From positions 558,001-622,000 of the forward strand of contig NZ_PYFW01000001.1 in assembly GCF_003020125.1 (NCBI RefSeq): a DNA stretch of 64,000 nt, read 5' to 3'. This DNA is from Bradyrhizobium sp. MOS003 (GTDB taxonomy: Bacteria; Pseudomonadota; Alphaproteobacteria; Rhizobiales; Xanthobacteraceae). The number at the start of each line of letters is the position of its first letter. The first letter of the stretch is position 1. Of the stretch, positions 44,735 to 54,168 are shown piece by piece. Below the pieces are notes generated by a model that was not told where the DNA came from, made no database searches, and saw only the letters and a list, made by a program, of their open reading frames with translations. The position numbers were made by a program, and so were the translations under genes.

Positions 44735-45601
44735 ATGAGCGACAAGGCCGTCATCACCTGCGCGCTGAACGGCGTGCTCACCGACCCCAAGCAGCACAAC
44801 GTGCCGGTCACGCCCGAGCAGATGGCGCGCGAAGCCAAGGCTGCGTTCGATGCCGGCGCATCCGTCATGCACATCCATCTGCGCCAGCAGGCGCCTGGAA
44901 AGGGCCACCTGCCGTCATGGGAGGTCGCCGTCAGCAAGGAGATCCAGCAGGCGATCCGCGAAGCCTGTCCCGGCGTGATCATCAACCACACCTCGGGCGT
45001 GTCAGGGCCGAACTACTCCGGCGCGCTCGACTGCATCCGCGAGACCAGGCCGGAGATCGCCGCCTGCAACGCCGGTTCGCTGAATTATCTGAAGGTGAAG
45101 GCCGACAACAGCTGGGCCTGGCCGCCGATGATGTTCGACAATGCGGTCGAGAAGGTGAAGGACTATCTCGACGTCATGAACGCGGTCGGCACCATCCCCG
45201 AGTTCGAGTGTTTCGACGTCGGCATCGTTCGCTGCGTCGGCATGTACACCCAGGTCGGCATGTACAAGGGGCCGCTCGAGTATAATTTTGTCATGGGTGT
45301 TGCTTCGGGAATGCCTTCGGACCCGGAGCTGCTGCCGATCCTGATCAAGCTGAAGCGTCCCGAGGCGCACTTTCAGGTCACCGCGATCGGCCGCGAGGAA
45401 ATCTGGCCGCTGCACCAGCGCTGCGCCGAGCTCGGCGGCCACCTGCGCACCGGTCTCGAAGACACCTTCTATCTCGCCGACGGCAGGAAAGTGACCTCGA
45501 ACGGCCAGTTGATCGAGGCCGTCGCCGCCTGCGCTAGGCGTGCGGGCCGCGAGATCGCAAGCCCCGCCGAGGCGCGGAAGATCTTTGGGACGAATCGGTA
45601 G
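44735..45601 (+). CDS. Beta-keto acid cleavage enzyme (BKACE, DUF849)
   Basis: This 288-residue zinc enzyme family condenses a beta-keto acid with acetyl-CoA (or another acyl-CoA) to give acetoacetate and a new acyl-CoA. The start MSDKAVITCALNGVLTDP is standard, so ATG 44735 is preferred to GTG 44717. The zinc pair is in VMHIHLRQQ (HxH), followed by INHTSGVSG, and GLEDTFYLADGRKVTSN provides the conserved Glu. Residues near the pocket (PSWEVAVSKE, GVSGPNYSG) differ from lysine-degrading Kce, so the substrate is unlikely to be 3-keto-5-aminohexanoate. It is upstream of the carboxylase genes, separated by a repeat, and may supply or use their acyl-CoA. Confidence 0.9.
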   Translation: MSDKAVITCALNGVLTDPKQHNVPVTPEQMAREAKAAFDAGASVMHIHLRQQAPGKGHLPSWEVAVSKEIQQAIREACPGVIINHTSGVSGPNYSGALDCIRETRPEIAACNAGSLNYLKVKADNSWAWPPMMFDNAVEKVKDYLDVMNAVGTIPEFECFDVGIVRCVGMYTQVGMYKGPLEYNFVMGVASGMPSDPELLPILIKLKRPEAHFQVTAIGREEIWPLHQRCAELGGHLRTGLEDTFYLADGRKVTSNGQLIEAVAACARRAGREIASPAEARKIFGTNR

Positions 45602-45611
45602 TCACACACTC

Positions 45612-45709
45612 CGTCATTCCGGGATGGCCCGAAGGGCCAGGCCCGGAATCCATAACCACGATCGGGAGTATGGATTCCGGGCTCGCGCTGCGCGCGCCCC
45701 GGAATGACG
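45612..45709. repeat. Dispersed inverted repeat with CGTCATTCCGGG arms
   Basis: CGTCATTCCGGG (45612-45623) and CCCCGGAATGACG (45697-45709) are outer arms; GAATCCAT and ATGGATTC form an inner stem. The element fills the gap between the BKACE gene and the carboxylase gene and ends 13 bases before the next ATG. It is one of the best known intergenic repeats of Bradyrhizobium and relatives. Confidence 0.85.
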
Positions 45710-45722
45710 GGCAGGAGCTTTG

Positions 45723-47339
45723 ATGTCCATTCTCGAAAACACCATTTCCGCCGGTAGCGCTGCCTACCATGCCAACCGCGACGGCATGCTCGACCTGATT
45801 GACCGCATGCGCGCGCTGGAAGAGCGCACGCGTACGGCGTCGGCGGCGGCAAAGGATCGCTTCCACAAACGCGGGCAACTGCTACCGCGCGAGCGCGTTG
45901 CGCTGGTGCTCGATCCCGGTGCGCCCTTCATCGAGCTGTCGACGCTCGCCGGCTACATGTTCGATGTGCCTGATGCGACCAGGAGCGTGCCGGGCGGCGG
46001 CGTCATCGCCGGCATCGGCTTCGTCTCGGGCATCCGCTGCATGGTCAGCGCCAATGACGCCGGCATCGACGCCGGCGCTCTGCAGCCTTACGGCCTCGAC
46101 AAGACGATCCGCGTGCAGGAACTCGCGCTGGAGAACAAGCTGCCTTATGTCCAGCTGGTCGAAAGCGCCGGTGCCAATTTGTTGCGCTACCGCGTCGAGG
46201 ATTTCGTCCGCGGCGGCAACATTTTTCGCAATCTGGCGCGGCTCTCGGCCGCGGGCTTGCCCGTCGTGACCGTGACGCACGGTTCCTCGACTGCGGGCGG
46301 CGCGTACCAGACCGGCCTGTCCGACTACATCGTCATGGTACGCGGCCGCACCCGTGCTTTCCTCGCGGGCCCGCCGCTGCTCAAGGCCGCGACCGGCGAG
46401 ATCGCGACCGAGGAAGAGCTCGGCGGCGCCGAGATGCACACGCAAGTGTCCGGCCTTGGCGACTACCTTGCCGAGGACGACCGCGATGCGTTGCGCATCG
46501 CCCGCGAGATCATGGCGGCGCTGGAATGGGAACGGCCTGGCAAGGCGGCCCGCGAGTTCAAGCCACCGCGCTACGACCAGGATGAGCTGCTCGGCATCAT
46601 GCCGATGGACCACAAGCGCTCTGTCGACATGAAGCAGGTGATCGCGCGCATCGTCGACGACTCCGACTTCACCGAGATGTCGCCGAATTACGGCCCCGCC
46701 ACGGTCTGCGGCCATGCCCGCGTCGAAGGCCAGGCGATCGGCATCATCACCAACAACGGGCCGCTCGATCCCGCCGGCGCCAACAAGGCGACGCATTTCA
46801 TCCAGGCGTGCTGCCAGACCCGCACGCCGATCCTCTACCTCAACAACACCACGGGATACATGGTCGGCAAGGCTTATGAAGAAGCTGGCATGATCAAGCA
46901 CGGCTCCAAGATGATCCAGGCGGTGACGTCGGCAACGGTGCCACAGATCACGATCTATTGCGGCGCCTCGTTCGGTGCCGGCAATTACGGCATGTGCGGC
47001 CGCGGCTTCCATCCACGCTTCTGCTTCTCCTGGCCCAACGCCAAGACAGCCGTGATGGGCGGCGAGCAGGCCGCCGAGACCATGGCGATCGTGACCGAAG
47101 CCGCCGCGGCGCGCCGTGGCAAGCCGGTCGAGAAAGACAAGCTAGAGGCCATGAAGGCGCAGATCGTCGGCGTGTTCGACGGGCAGATGGACGTGTTCTC
47201 GACCAGCGCCCGCGTGCTCGACGACGGCGTGATCGATCCGCGCGACACCCGCGCGGTGCTGTCGGAAGTTCTGGCCATCTGCCGCGAAGGCGACGCACGC
47301 ACGCCCCAGCGCATGCAGTTTTCGGTGGCACGCCCATGA
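45723..47339 (+). CDS. Acyl-CoA carboxylase, carboxyltransferase (beta) subunit
   Basis: This 538-residue subunit moves CO2 from carboxybiotin to an acyl-CoA. ATG 45723 follows AGGAG; a TTG directly upstream is less likely. N-half crotonase-like domain: KDRFHKRGQLLPRERVALVL, ESAGANLLRY and HGSSTAGGAYQTGLSDYIVM. C-half: NNGPLDPAGANKATHFIQAC, NNTTGYMVGKAYEEAGMIKH, then GASFGAGNYGMCGRGFHPRF. The pattern resembles methylcrotonyl- and geranyl-CoA carboxylases more than propionyl-CoA carboxylase, judged by the long GAGNYGMCGR loop. Its stop overlaps the start of the biotin carboxylase gene (ATGA), as expected for subunits made in equal amounts. The real acyl-CoA is unknown. Confidence 0.93.
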   Translation: MSILENTISAGSAAYHANRDGMLDLIDRMRALEERTRTASAAAKDRFHKRGQLLPRERVALVLDPGAPFIELSTLAGYMFDVPDATRSVPGGGVIAGIGFVSGIRCMVSANDAGIDAGALQPYGLDKTIRVQELALENKLPYVQLVESAGANLLRYRVEDFVRGGNIFRNLARLSAAGLPVVTVTHGSSTAGGAYQTGLSDYIVMVRGRTRAFLAGPPLLKAATGEIATEEELGGAEMHTQVSGLGDYLAEDDRDALRIAREIMAALEWERPGKAAREFKPPRYDQDELLGIMPMDHKRSVDMKQVIARIVDDSDFTEMSPNYGPATVCGHARVEGQAIGIITNNGPLDPAGANKATHFIQACCQTRTPILYLNNTTGYMVGKAYEEAGMIKHGSKMIQAVTSATVPQITIYCGASFGAGNYGMCGRGFHPRFCFSWPNAKTAVMGGEQAAETMAIVTEAAAARRGKPVEKDKLEAMKAQIVGVFDGQMDVFSTSARVLDDGVIDPRDTRAVLSEVLAICREGDARTPQRMQFSVARP

Positions 47340-49309
47340 GGAACGGATCAGTGCAGCACCGGCCGTTCTTCAAGGTCCTGGTCGCCAATCGCGGCGAGAT
47401 CGCGCTGCGCGTGATGCGCAGTGCGCGGCAGCTCGGGCTTGGTGTCGTTGCGGTATATTCGGATGCGGATCGGGATGCGCTTCACGTGAAGCAGGCCGAT
47501 CAGGCCGTGCGCATCGGCGAAGCCTTGCCGGCGCAATCCTATCTCGACATCCCCGCCATCATTGCCGCGGCGCAAGCGAGCGGCGCAGACGCGGTTCATC
47601 CCGGCTACGGCTTTCTCGCCGAAAACGAGGACTTCGCGCAAGCCTGCAAGGATGCCGGGCTCGTCTTCATCGGGCCCTCGCCGCAGGCGATCGAGGCGAT
47701 GGGCAACAAGGCCGGTGCCAAGGAGATCATGAAGAAGGCCGGCGTTCCCTGCGTGCCCGGCTATCAGGGGGCCGAGCAGGGCGACGAGGTCATGCTCGCG
47801 GAAGCCAGGAAGATCGGCTTTCCCGTGATGATCAAGGCCGTCGCCGGCGGCGGCGGCCGCGGCATGCGTTTGGTCGCAGACGCCGCTTCGTTTCCGGATG
47901 CGCTGCGCAGTGCGCGGTCGGAAGCCAAGGCGGCGTTCGGCGACGCCACCGTGATCCTCGAGCGCGCCATCCAGAACCCGCGCCACATCGAGATCCAGGT
48001 GTTCGGCGACAGCCACGGCAACGCCGTCCATCTCGGCGAGCGCGACTGCTCGGTGCAACGGCGGCACCAGAAGCTGATCGAGGAGGCACCGTCACCGGCG
48101 GTCACGCCGGAACTGCGCGCGAAGATGGGTGACGTTGCGGTCGCCGCGGTCAAGGCGCTGCGTTATGAGGGAGCCGGCACGCTGGAATTCCTGCTCGATG
48201 CCAGCGGCGCGTTCTACTTCATGGAGATGAACACCCGCCTCCAGGTCGAGCATCCCGTGACCGAAGCCATCACCGGGCTTGATCTCGTCGAACTCCAGCT
48301 GCGCGTCGCCCGCGGCGAGGCGCTGCCGGTGAAGCAGCAGGACATCAAGTTTTCCGGCCATGCCATCGAGGTGCGGCTCTGCTCGGAAGATGCCGGGCAC
48401 GATTTCATGCCGCAGTCGGGTCGCATGGCGCTTTGGCAAGTGCCTGAACGCATCCGCGTCGAGCACGCGCTGCAATCGGGCTCGGAGATCCCGCCGTTCT
48501 ACGATTCCATGATCGCCAAGGTGATCAGCCATGGCGCCACGCGCGAGGAGGCGAGAGGACGGCTGATCGTCGGCCTGGAGCAGCTCACCGCCTTCGGCGT
48601 GACCACCAACCAGGCGTTCCTGATGTCCTGCCTGCGTCATACCGGGTTTGCCAAGGGCGAGGCGACGACAGCCTTCATCGACGCGCATCGCGACGAGCTC
48701 CTGGCACCACGCCCGTCCGCGACATTCGACATGGCGCTGGCGGGTCTGCTGCTCTACGTCACCAACCCGCGCGCGCTATCATGGCAGGCTGGTCGGAGCT
48801 TGGCCGCCACCTTTCCGTTGCCGGTGAAGATCGAGATCTCAGGTCAGACATACGAACTCGAAGTCACGCGAGAGCGCGATGGTGGCTACATTGTCGCCAG
48901 CGACGGTCGCCAAGAAAAATTCGAAATTGATCAACTCGATTCCGACGCCATCCGATTTCGCCATGACGGCGTGATGGACAGCGCCAAATTCCTGCGCGAC
49001 GGCGATCGGCTTTACGTCCAGCACCGCGGCATCCCGCTCGCGGTCACCGATCTTACGCTCGCCGCGCCCAAGGCCGCGGCCGCCAATGGCGGTGACGGCA
49101 AGGTGCGCGCCGCCTTGAACGGGCGCGTCGTCGCCGTACTGGTCAAGCCGGGCGACTCTGTCAAAGCGGGCCAACCGGTGCTGACGCTGGAGGCAATGAA
49201 GATGGAACACGTCCACAAAGCCGGCATCGACGGCGTGGTCGCCACGATTGACGTCGCTGAAGGCGAGCAGGTCACCACGGGCAGGATCGTCGCCGAGATC
49301 GGAGCATAG
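47336..49309 (+). CDS. Acyl-CoA carboxylase, biotin carboxylase/biotin carrier (alpha) subunit
   Basis: This 657-residue subunit starts at ATG 47336. It has a biotin carboxylase domain at about 12-450 (KVLVANRGEIALRVMRSARQ, VAGGGGRGMRLV as ATP-binding loop, MEMNTRLQVEHPVTE). A linker domain follows at about 500-570, and a biotin carrier domain at about 585-657 with EAMKMEH and biotinyl Lys622. Together with the overlapping beta-subunit gene it forms a complete ATP-dependent carboxylase. A spacer at about 575-585 is Ala/Lys-rich. It is the last gene of the catabolic region. No obvious terminator follows in the 205 bases before the CREST-type gene. Confidence 0.95.
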   Translation: MRNGSVQHRPFFKVLVANRGEIALRVMRSARQLGLGVVAVYSDADRDALHVKQADQAVRIGEALPAQSYLDIPAIIAAAQASGADAVHPGYGFLAENEDFAQACKDAGLVFIGPSPQAIEAMGNKAGAKEIMKKAGVPCVPGYQGAEQGDEVMLAEARKIGFPVMIKAVAGGGGRGMRLVADAASFPDALRSARSEAKAAFGDATVILERAIQNPRHIEIQVFGDSHGNAVHLGERDCSVQRRHQKLIEEAPSPAVTPELRAKMGDVAVAAVKALRYEGAGTLEFLLDASGAFYFMEMNTRLQVEHPVTEAITGLDLVELQLRVARGEALPVKQQDIKFSGHAIEVRLCSEDAGHDFMPQSGRMALWQVPERIRVEHALQSGSEIPPFYDSMIAKVISHGATREEARGRLIVGLEQLTAFGVTTNQAFLMSCLRHTGFAKGEATTAFIDAHRDELLAPRPSATFDMALAGLLLYVTNPRALSWQAGRSLAATFPLPVKIEISGQTYELEVTRERDGGYIVASDGRQEKFEIDQLDSDAIRFRHDGVMDSAKFLRDGDRLYVQHRGIPLAVTDLTLAAPKAAAANGGDGKVRAALNGRVVAVLVKPGDSVKAGQPVLTLEAMKMEHVHKAGIDGVVATIDVAEGEQVTTGRIVAEIGA

Positions 49310-49456
49310 TCGGCACCACGAGCTCCGAAATCGTAGGGGGAAGGCGCATAGCGCCGGGCGCACCCATATACTAGGCCCTCCGACGCGTGATGGACATATA
49401 AATCATATTTATATCAATGGGTTGTCTGGATTTCAGAACGATATCCAAGATTAATT

Positions 49457-49502
49457 TGAACCTAGTTCATATTTCGGCTACAGATATTGAACATTGTTCA
49501 AT
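49457..49502. promoter_or_regulatory. Twin palindromes (TGAAC-N3-GTTCA) in an AT-rich promoter
   Basis: TGAACCTAGTTCA (49457-49469) and the extended ATTGAACATTGTTCAAT (49486-49502) are palindromes with the same TGAAC-N3-GTTCA core, 31 bases apart centre to centre, about three DNA turns. A possible -35 TTGAAC (49456) and -10 TACAGA (49479) with a 17-base spacer would put one palindrome over the -35 and the other over the transcription start, the layout of a repressor site. The surrounding 49380-49500 is unusually AT-rich for this genome. Confidence 0.6.
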
Positions 49503-49514
49503 GTCGGAGCCGAC

Positions 49515-50327
49515 ATGTTGCGCGCCAATGATCCCTCCCAAGCGACCAATCCCTCGCTCCCGGCGGGATCCCGCCGTCTCCCGTTCGCCGCGCCACAACG
49601 CCGCGAGAGCTACCTGATCAGCGCGCTCTGCGTTCTGACGCTGACGGCGCTCCTCGCCCCCGCGCTGCCCGCCTCCGCCTGGCACGTCCCGCACTTCGTC
49701 GATGATCGCACCTGGCTCGGTGTGCCCAACGCCGGCGACGTGCTGAGCAATCTCGCTTTCCTCGCGATGGGCGTTTGGGGTTCGGAGCGGCTGCGCGCCC
49801 GCAATGAGGCGCCCGTGGGTGCAAGCTGGTTTTTCGTGGGACTGATCCTCACCTGCCTGGGTTCCGGCTTCTATCACCTGGAACCCGACCTGCCGCAGCG
49901 GCTCGTGGCCGATCGTCTCGGCATGGCGGTCGCGTTCGCGGGCTTTCTGGGTATCGCAGCCAGCGAGCGCGTCAGCGTGCGCAGCGGAGAGGCGGTGCTC
50001 GTGCTGATGATCATCGCGGGCCTGTTGGCTGCCTGGGTGGCACGCGAGAATCTCACGCCATGGATTGTCGTGCAGTTCGGCGGCATGGCACTCGCCGTGG
50101 CCCTGGCGTTGACGCGCCCTCGACCTGGTGCGCTTGGCGTGCCGCTTGGCGGCGTGATCTTCTTTTATGTGCTGGCCAAGCTTTTCGAGCTCGGTGACGC
50201 GCTCATTTTCGAAGCGACAGGACACATCGTCTCGGGGCACACGCTCAAGCATCTGGCTGCCGCGCTGGCGGCCTGGCCGGTGATCAGGTCGTTGGCGCCA
50301 ACTGGCTCCGTCCCGTCCCGTCATTGA
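49515..50327 (+). CDS. CREST-superfamily membrane protein (alkaline-ceramidase-like)
   Basis: This 270-residue inner-membrane protein starts at ATG 49515 behind GGAG. About seven membrane spans are expected. Metal-site residues of the CREST group are present: Ser/His in [10 protein letters not shown], Asp in [12 protein letters not shown], and HxxxH in [11 protein letters not shown] near the C-terminus. CREST members (alkaline ceramidases, PAQR, Per1) are metal-dependent membrane hydrolases, mostly of lipid amides. The amide-lipid target here is unknown; it could act on ornithine lipids or hopanoid-linked lipids. It carries a distinct AT-rich promoter with two palindromes. Its last 44 bases overlap the 3' end of the convergent ABC ATPase gene. 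Confidence 0.72.
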   Translation: MLRANDPSQATNPSLPAGSRRLPFAAPQRRESYLISALCVLTLTALLAPALPASAWHVPHFVDDRTWLGVPNAGDVLSNLAFLAMGVWGSERLRARNEAPVGASWFFVGLILTCLGSGFYHLEPDLPQRLVADRLGMAVAFAGFLGIAASERVSVRSGEAVLVLMIIAGLLAAWVARENLTPWIVVQFGGMALAVALALTRPRPGALGVPLGGVIFFYVLAKLFELGDALIFEATGHIVSGHTLKHLAAALAAWPVIRSLAPTGSVPSRH

Positions 50328-51285
50328 GCAGGCACGCCACCTGATGCCCGTCGCCGGCTTCCAGCAGAGCCGGCCGCTCGGTCTTGCACCGGTCCATCGC
50401 AAACCGGCACCGGGTGTGAAACGCGCAGCCCGAGGGCGGATTGACCGGGCTCGGCACGTCACCGTCGACCAGCGGCGCGAGCTTCTTCGCGAGCGGATTG
50501 GCGACCGGCACCGAGGCCAGCAGCGCTTGCGTGTAGGGATGCCTGGGATTGCGAAACAGCTCGTCCTTGCCCGCGATCTCGACGATCCGGCCGAGATACA
50601 TCACGGCGACGCGGTGGCTGATATGGGCGACCACGGCCAGATCATGCGCGATGAAGAGGTAGGAGAAGCCGTGCTGGCGCTGCAGGTCGATCAAGAGGTT
50701 GATCACCTGCGCCTGGATCGAGACGTCGAGCGCGGACACCGGCTCGTCGCAAACGATCAGGCGAGGCCCCAGCGCCAGTGCGCGCGCGATGCAGATGCGC
50801 TGGCGCTGACCGCCGGAGAATTGATGCGGGAAGTTGCGCATCTGGTCGGGACGCAGGCCCACCTGCTCGAACAGCTTCGCGACCCGCGCCTCGAGCGCCT
50901 TGCCGCTGGCGAGACCGTGCACCGCGAGCGGTTCGCCGACGATGTCGCCGGCGGTCATGCGCGGGTTGAGCGAGGCAAACGGGTCCTGGAACACGATCTG
51001 CATCGAGCGTCGGTGCGGGCGCAGTGCCGCTTTGGACAGATGGGTGATGTCCTCGCCGTCGAGCCGGATCCGGCCCGAGGTCGGCTCGACCAGTCGCAGC
51101 ACGCTCCGTGCCACCGTCGACTTGCCGCAACCAGATTCGCCGACGAGCCCGAGGGTCTCGCCGGCACCAAGGGAGAACGAGACGCCGTCGACCGAATGCA
51201 CGGTGCCGACCTGCCGGCGCAGCACGCCGGCGCGCACCGGATAATGCTTCTTGAGGTCGGTGACCTCGAGCAGAATTTCGGTCAT
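50284..51285 (-). CDS. Dpp/Opp-type ABC transporter ATPase, second (DppF-like)
   Basis: This 333-residue ATPase starts at ATG 51285, overlapping the previous ATPase stop (ATGA). Walker A is GESGCGKST, the signature is [17 protein letters not shown] and Walker B is [14 protein letters not shown]. The C-terminal region (about 255-310) has the [14 protein letters not shown] cysteine motif typical of oligopeptide/dipeptide/nickel ATPases, which in some members binds an Fe-S cluster. It works with the DppD-like ATPase to power the two permeases. It is the last gene in the leftward operon and overlaps the convergent CREST gene by 44 bases. Confidence 0.93.
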   Translation of the reverse strand: MTEILLEVTDLKKHYPVRAGVLRRQVGTVHSVDGVSFSLGAGETLGLVGESGCGKSTVARSVLRLVEPTSGRIRLDGEDITHLSKAALRPHRRSMQIVFQDPFASLNPRMTAGDIVGEPLAVHGLASGKALEARVAKLFEQVGLRPDQMRNFPHQFSGGQRQRICIARALALGPRLIVCDEPVSALDVSIQAQVINLLIDLQRQHGFSYLFIAHDLAVVAHISHRVAVMYLGRIVEIAGKDELFRNPRHPYTQALLASVPVANPLAKKLAPLVDGDVPSPVNPPSGCAFHTRCRFAMDRCKTERPALLEAGDGHQVACLLNDGTGRSQLAPTT

Positions 51286-52289
51286 GCCACCTCCGCGACG
51301 TCTTCCGCGCGCCAGCAGGCGGCAAGATGGCCGCTCCCCCAATCCGCCAGCGGCGGATATTCGGCCTCGCAGCGCTTGATCGCGAGCTTGCAGCGCGGCG
51401 CGAAGGCGCAACCCTTCGGCAGCCGCACCAGCGACGGCACGGTGCCGGGGATTTCGTTCAGCCGCGCCGGCGCGGCGATTCCGGGTGCGGGCACAGCCGG
51501 GATCGACGCCATCAGCCCGCGCGTATAGGGATGCTTTGGCGCGGCGAACAGCGCTTCGACGCTGGCTTCCTCGACCTTCCGCCCCGCATACATCACGATC
51601 ACGCGCTGTGCGGTCTGCGCGACCACGCCGAGATCGTGCGTGATTAGCACGAGCCCGGTGCCGAGTTCCTTCTGCAGGTCGAGGATCAGCGCCAGGATCT
51701 GCGCCTGAATGGTGACGTCGAGCGCGGTGGTCGGCTCGTCCGCAATCAGTAGCGCCGGCCGGCAAGCCAGCGCCATCGCGATCATCGCGCGCTGGCGCAT
51801 GCCGCCGGAGAGTTGATGCGGATATTCTTTCGCGCGTCGCGCCGGTTCGGGAATGCGGACCAAACGCAGCATCTCGACCGCGATAGCCCGGGCCTCCTTG
51901 GCCGGAATGCTCCGATGCAGCCGGACCGCCTCGACGATCTGGTCGCCGACCCGCATCACCGGGTTGAGCGAGGTCATCGGCTCCTGGAAGATCATGGAGA
52001 TGCGGTTGCCCCTGACGGCGCGCATCTCCGCCTCATCCAGTGCCAGCAGATCGGTGCCTTCGAGCGAGATCGAGCCGCCGACGAGGCGGCCGGGAGGATC
52101 GGGCACGAGCCGCATCAGCGACAGCGCGGTAACGCTCTTGCCGCAGCCGGATTCGCCGACGATCGCCAGCGTCTCGCCGCGCTTCACGGTAAAGGAGAGG
52201 TCGTCGACAGCCCTGAACAGGCCGGAATTGGTGAAGAACACCGTCTTCAGGTTCTTCACCTCGAGCACGAGATCGGATTTGTCAGTCAT
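51282..52289 (-). CDS. Dpp/Opp-type ABC transporter ATPase, first (DppD-like)
   Basis: This 335-residue ATPase starts at ATG 52289, overlapping the permease stop (TGATG). Walker A is GESGCGKSV, the signature is [17 protein letters not shown] and Walker B is [14 protein letters not shown]. The C-terminal [14 protein letters not shown] motif parallels its partner. Longer frames to 52445 would lie inside the permease gene and are rejected. The LSGGMRQR form is usual for DppD and LSGGQRQR for DppF. Confidence 0.93.
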   Translation of the reverse strand: MTDKSDLVLEVKNLKTVFFTNSGLFRAVDDLSFTVKRGETLAIVGESGCGKSVTALSLMRLVPDPPGRLVGGSISLEGTDLLALDEAEMRAVRGNRISMIFQEPMTSLNPVMRVGDQIVEAVRLHRSIPAKEARAIAVEMLRLVRIPEPARRAKEYPHQLSGGMRQRAMIAMALACRPALLIADEPTTALDVTIQAQILALILDLQKELGTGLVLITHDLGVVAQTAQRVIVMYAGRKVEEASVEALFAAPKHPYTRGLMASIPAVPAPGIAAPARLNEIPGTVPSLVRLPKGCAFAPRCKLAIKRCEAEYPPLADWGSGHLAACWRAEDVAEVA

Positions 52290-53182
52290 CAGCCGCGCTG
52301 CCGGGGATCGAGAATGTCGCGCAGGGCGTCGCCGAACAGATTGGCGCCGAACACGGCGAGGCTGATCGCAATGCCCGGGAAGATCACCAGCCACGGCGCG
52401 GTGCGGACATATTCGGCGGCTGACTCGGAGAGCATGCGGCCCCATGACGGATAAGGCTCGGGAATGCCGAGGCCGAGGAACGACAGCGAGGCTTCGGTCA
52501 GGATGGTCGAGCCGAGCTGGGCGGTGGCGAGCACGATCAGCGGCGCCAGCGTGTTCGGCAGCACATGGCGGAGCGCGATGCGCACCTCGCTCATGCCGAT
52601 CGACTTGGCGGCCTCGATGAAGGGCAATTCCCGCAGCGCCAGCGTGTTGGCACGGATGACGCGCGCGACCGTCGGGATCAGCGGGATGGCAATCGCAATG
52701 ATCACGTTCGGCAGCGACGGGCCGAGTGCCGCCGTCATCACCAGCGCCAGCACCAGCAGCGGCAGCGCCTGGAGGATGTCGGAGACGCGCTGGAATACCA
52801 GATCGACCCAGCCGGAGAGATAGCCGGAGGTCAGGCCGACGATGACGCCGATCGTGCCGCCGAGCGCGGTCGAGCCGATCCCGACGGCAAGCGAGATCCG
52901 CGCGCCGTGGATGATGCGGCTGAACACGTCGCGGCCGAACGAGTCCGTTCCCATCCAGTGCGCCATGCTCGGGCGGGCCAGCGCGCGGGCCGAATCGATC
53001 GAGAGGGGATCGTAACGCGCGATGAAGTCGGCGAAGATCGCCGTGAACACGAACACGGCCATGATGACAAGGCCCGCCGCGCCCAGCACATGCCGCTGTG
53101 CCAGAAACAGCACGCGCCGCCAGCCGCCGGTCGCATGCGCGCCGGCCCGCCTCAGTTCAACGTCGAAGTCGATCGCAGCCAA
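52289..53182 (-). CDS. Dpp/Opp-type ABC permease (DppC-like)
   Basis: This 297-residue inner-membrane protein with about six spans starts at TTG 53182 behind AGGAG. Early residues FLAQRHVLGAAGLVIMAVFV form the first span. HWMGTDSFGRDVFSRIIHG is the DppC/OppC signature, and IEAAKSIGMSEVRIALRHVL with LPN is the EAA loop contacting the ATPases. It is encoded nine bases after the partner permease gene. TTG is the only start that fits the binding site. Confidence 0.92.
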   Translation of the reverse strand: MAAIDFDVELRRAGAHATGGWRRVLFLAQRHVLGAAGLVIMAVFVFTAIFADFIARYDPLSIDSARALARPSMAHWMGTDSFGRDVFSRIIHGARISLAVGIGSTALGGTIGVIVGLTSGYLSGWVDLVFQRVSDILQALPLLVLALVMTAALGPSLPNVIIAIAIPLIPTVARVIRANTLALRELPFIEAAKSIGMSEVRIALRHVLPNTLAPLIVLATAQLGSTILTEASLSFLGLGIPEPYPSWGRMLSESAAEYVRTAPWLVIFPGIAISLAVFGANLFGDALRDILDPRQRG

Positions 53183-53191
53183 ATTGATCTC

Positions 53192-54139
53192 CTAATCCGT
53201 GTATCTGATGCGCGGATCGAACACGGCGTAGAGCATGTCGACGATGAAATTCGCGCTCACCACCACGACGGCCATCAGCATCACGAGGTTCTGCACGATC
53301 GGATAGTCGCGCCAGCGGATCGCCTCGACCAGGAAGCGGGCGACGCCGGGGATGTTGAACACCGTCTCGGTGACGATCAGGCCGCCGATCAGGAATGCCG
53401 CTTCGATGCCGATCACGGTGATGACGGGCAGGATCGCGTTCTTGAGCGCATGCCGATAGTTGACGGCGGCTTCGGATGCGCCCTTGGCGCGCGCGGTGCG
53501 GATATAATCCTGCCGCAGCACCTCCAGCATCGAGGACCGCGTGATGCGCATGGTCAGAGCCGCGCTGCGGAAGCCGACGGCGGCGGCGGGTACGGCATAG
53601 GTCGCGAACGCCTCGAGCCAGGTCGCCGGATTTGGATTGAAAATCGGCATCTGATTGAACATCGCCACCGACGCGGTGAGGATGAGCAGGCCAAGCCAGA
53701 ACGAAGGCAGCGACAATCCGCTCAAGCTTACGACGCGGAGCGCGTAGTCCAGCCGCGTGCCTTGCTTCACCGCGCTGATGACGCCGAGCGGGATGCCGAT
53801 CGAGGCCGAGAACAGCAGCGCGAGGCCGGCAAGCCGCGCCGTGATCGGGATCCGCGGCAATATCTCCTGCAGCGCCGGCTTCTCGGAGACGTAGGAGTAA
53901 CCGAAGTCCCCGCGCAGAAAACCGGAGATCCAGTGCCAATATTGCACGACCAGCGGCTGGTCGATACCGAGCTCCTTCTCCAGATTGGCCTTGTCGGCGG
54001 GATCGACATAGCCGGCCGCGGCGAACAGGATGTCGACGATGTTGCCGGGGACGATGCGCAGCAGCAGGAAGATGACGATCGAGATCCCGAACAGGGTCAC
54101 GAGCATCAGGAACAGGCGCCGCACCAGATAGGCAAACAT
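53192..54139 (-). CDS. Dpp/Opp-type ABC permease (DppB-like)
   Basis: This 315-residue membrane permease starts at ATG 54139 behind GGGAGG. It opens MFAYLVRRLFLMLVTLFGIS, the invariant DppB N-terminus, followed by a periplasmic loop with PLVVQYWHWISGFLRGDFGY. The EAA loop reads YIRTARAKGASEAAVNYRHA and then LKNAILP. About six membrane spans. It pairs with the DppC-like protein. Confidence 0.93.
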   Translation of the reverse strand: MFAYLVRRLFLMLVTLFGISIVIFLLLRIVPGNIVDILFAAAGYVDPADKANLEKELGIDQPLVVQYWHWISGFLRGDFGYSYVSEKPALQEILPRIPITARLAGLALLFSASIGIPLGVISAVKQGTRLDYALRVVSLSGLSLPSFWLGLLILTASVAMFNQMPIFNPNPATWLEAFATYAVPAAAVGFRSAALTMRITRSSMLEVLRQDYIRTARAKGASEAAVNYRHALKNAILPVITVIGIEAAFLIGGLIVTETVFNIPGVARFLVEAIRWRDYPIVQNLVMLMAVVVVSANFIVDMLYAVFDPRIRYTD

Positions 54140-54168
54140 GTCGCGCCTCCCGTCGAGCTGCCAGCGCG

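Noticed and set aside
49248..49454. Possible 68-codon gene overlapping the end of the biotin carboxylase gene
   Set aside because: It starts inside a known gene, has a shadow-type composition at first and no ribosome binding site; nothing supports translation.
49457..49502. LexA (SOS) box
   Set aside because: The alphaproteobacterial box is a direct repeat GTTC-N7-GTTC; these are inverted TGAAC-N3-GTTCA sites before a gene with no repair role.
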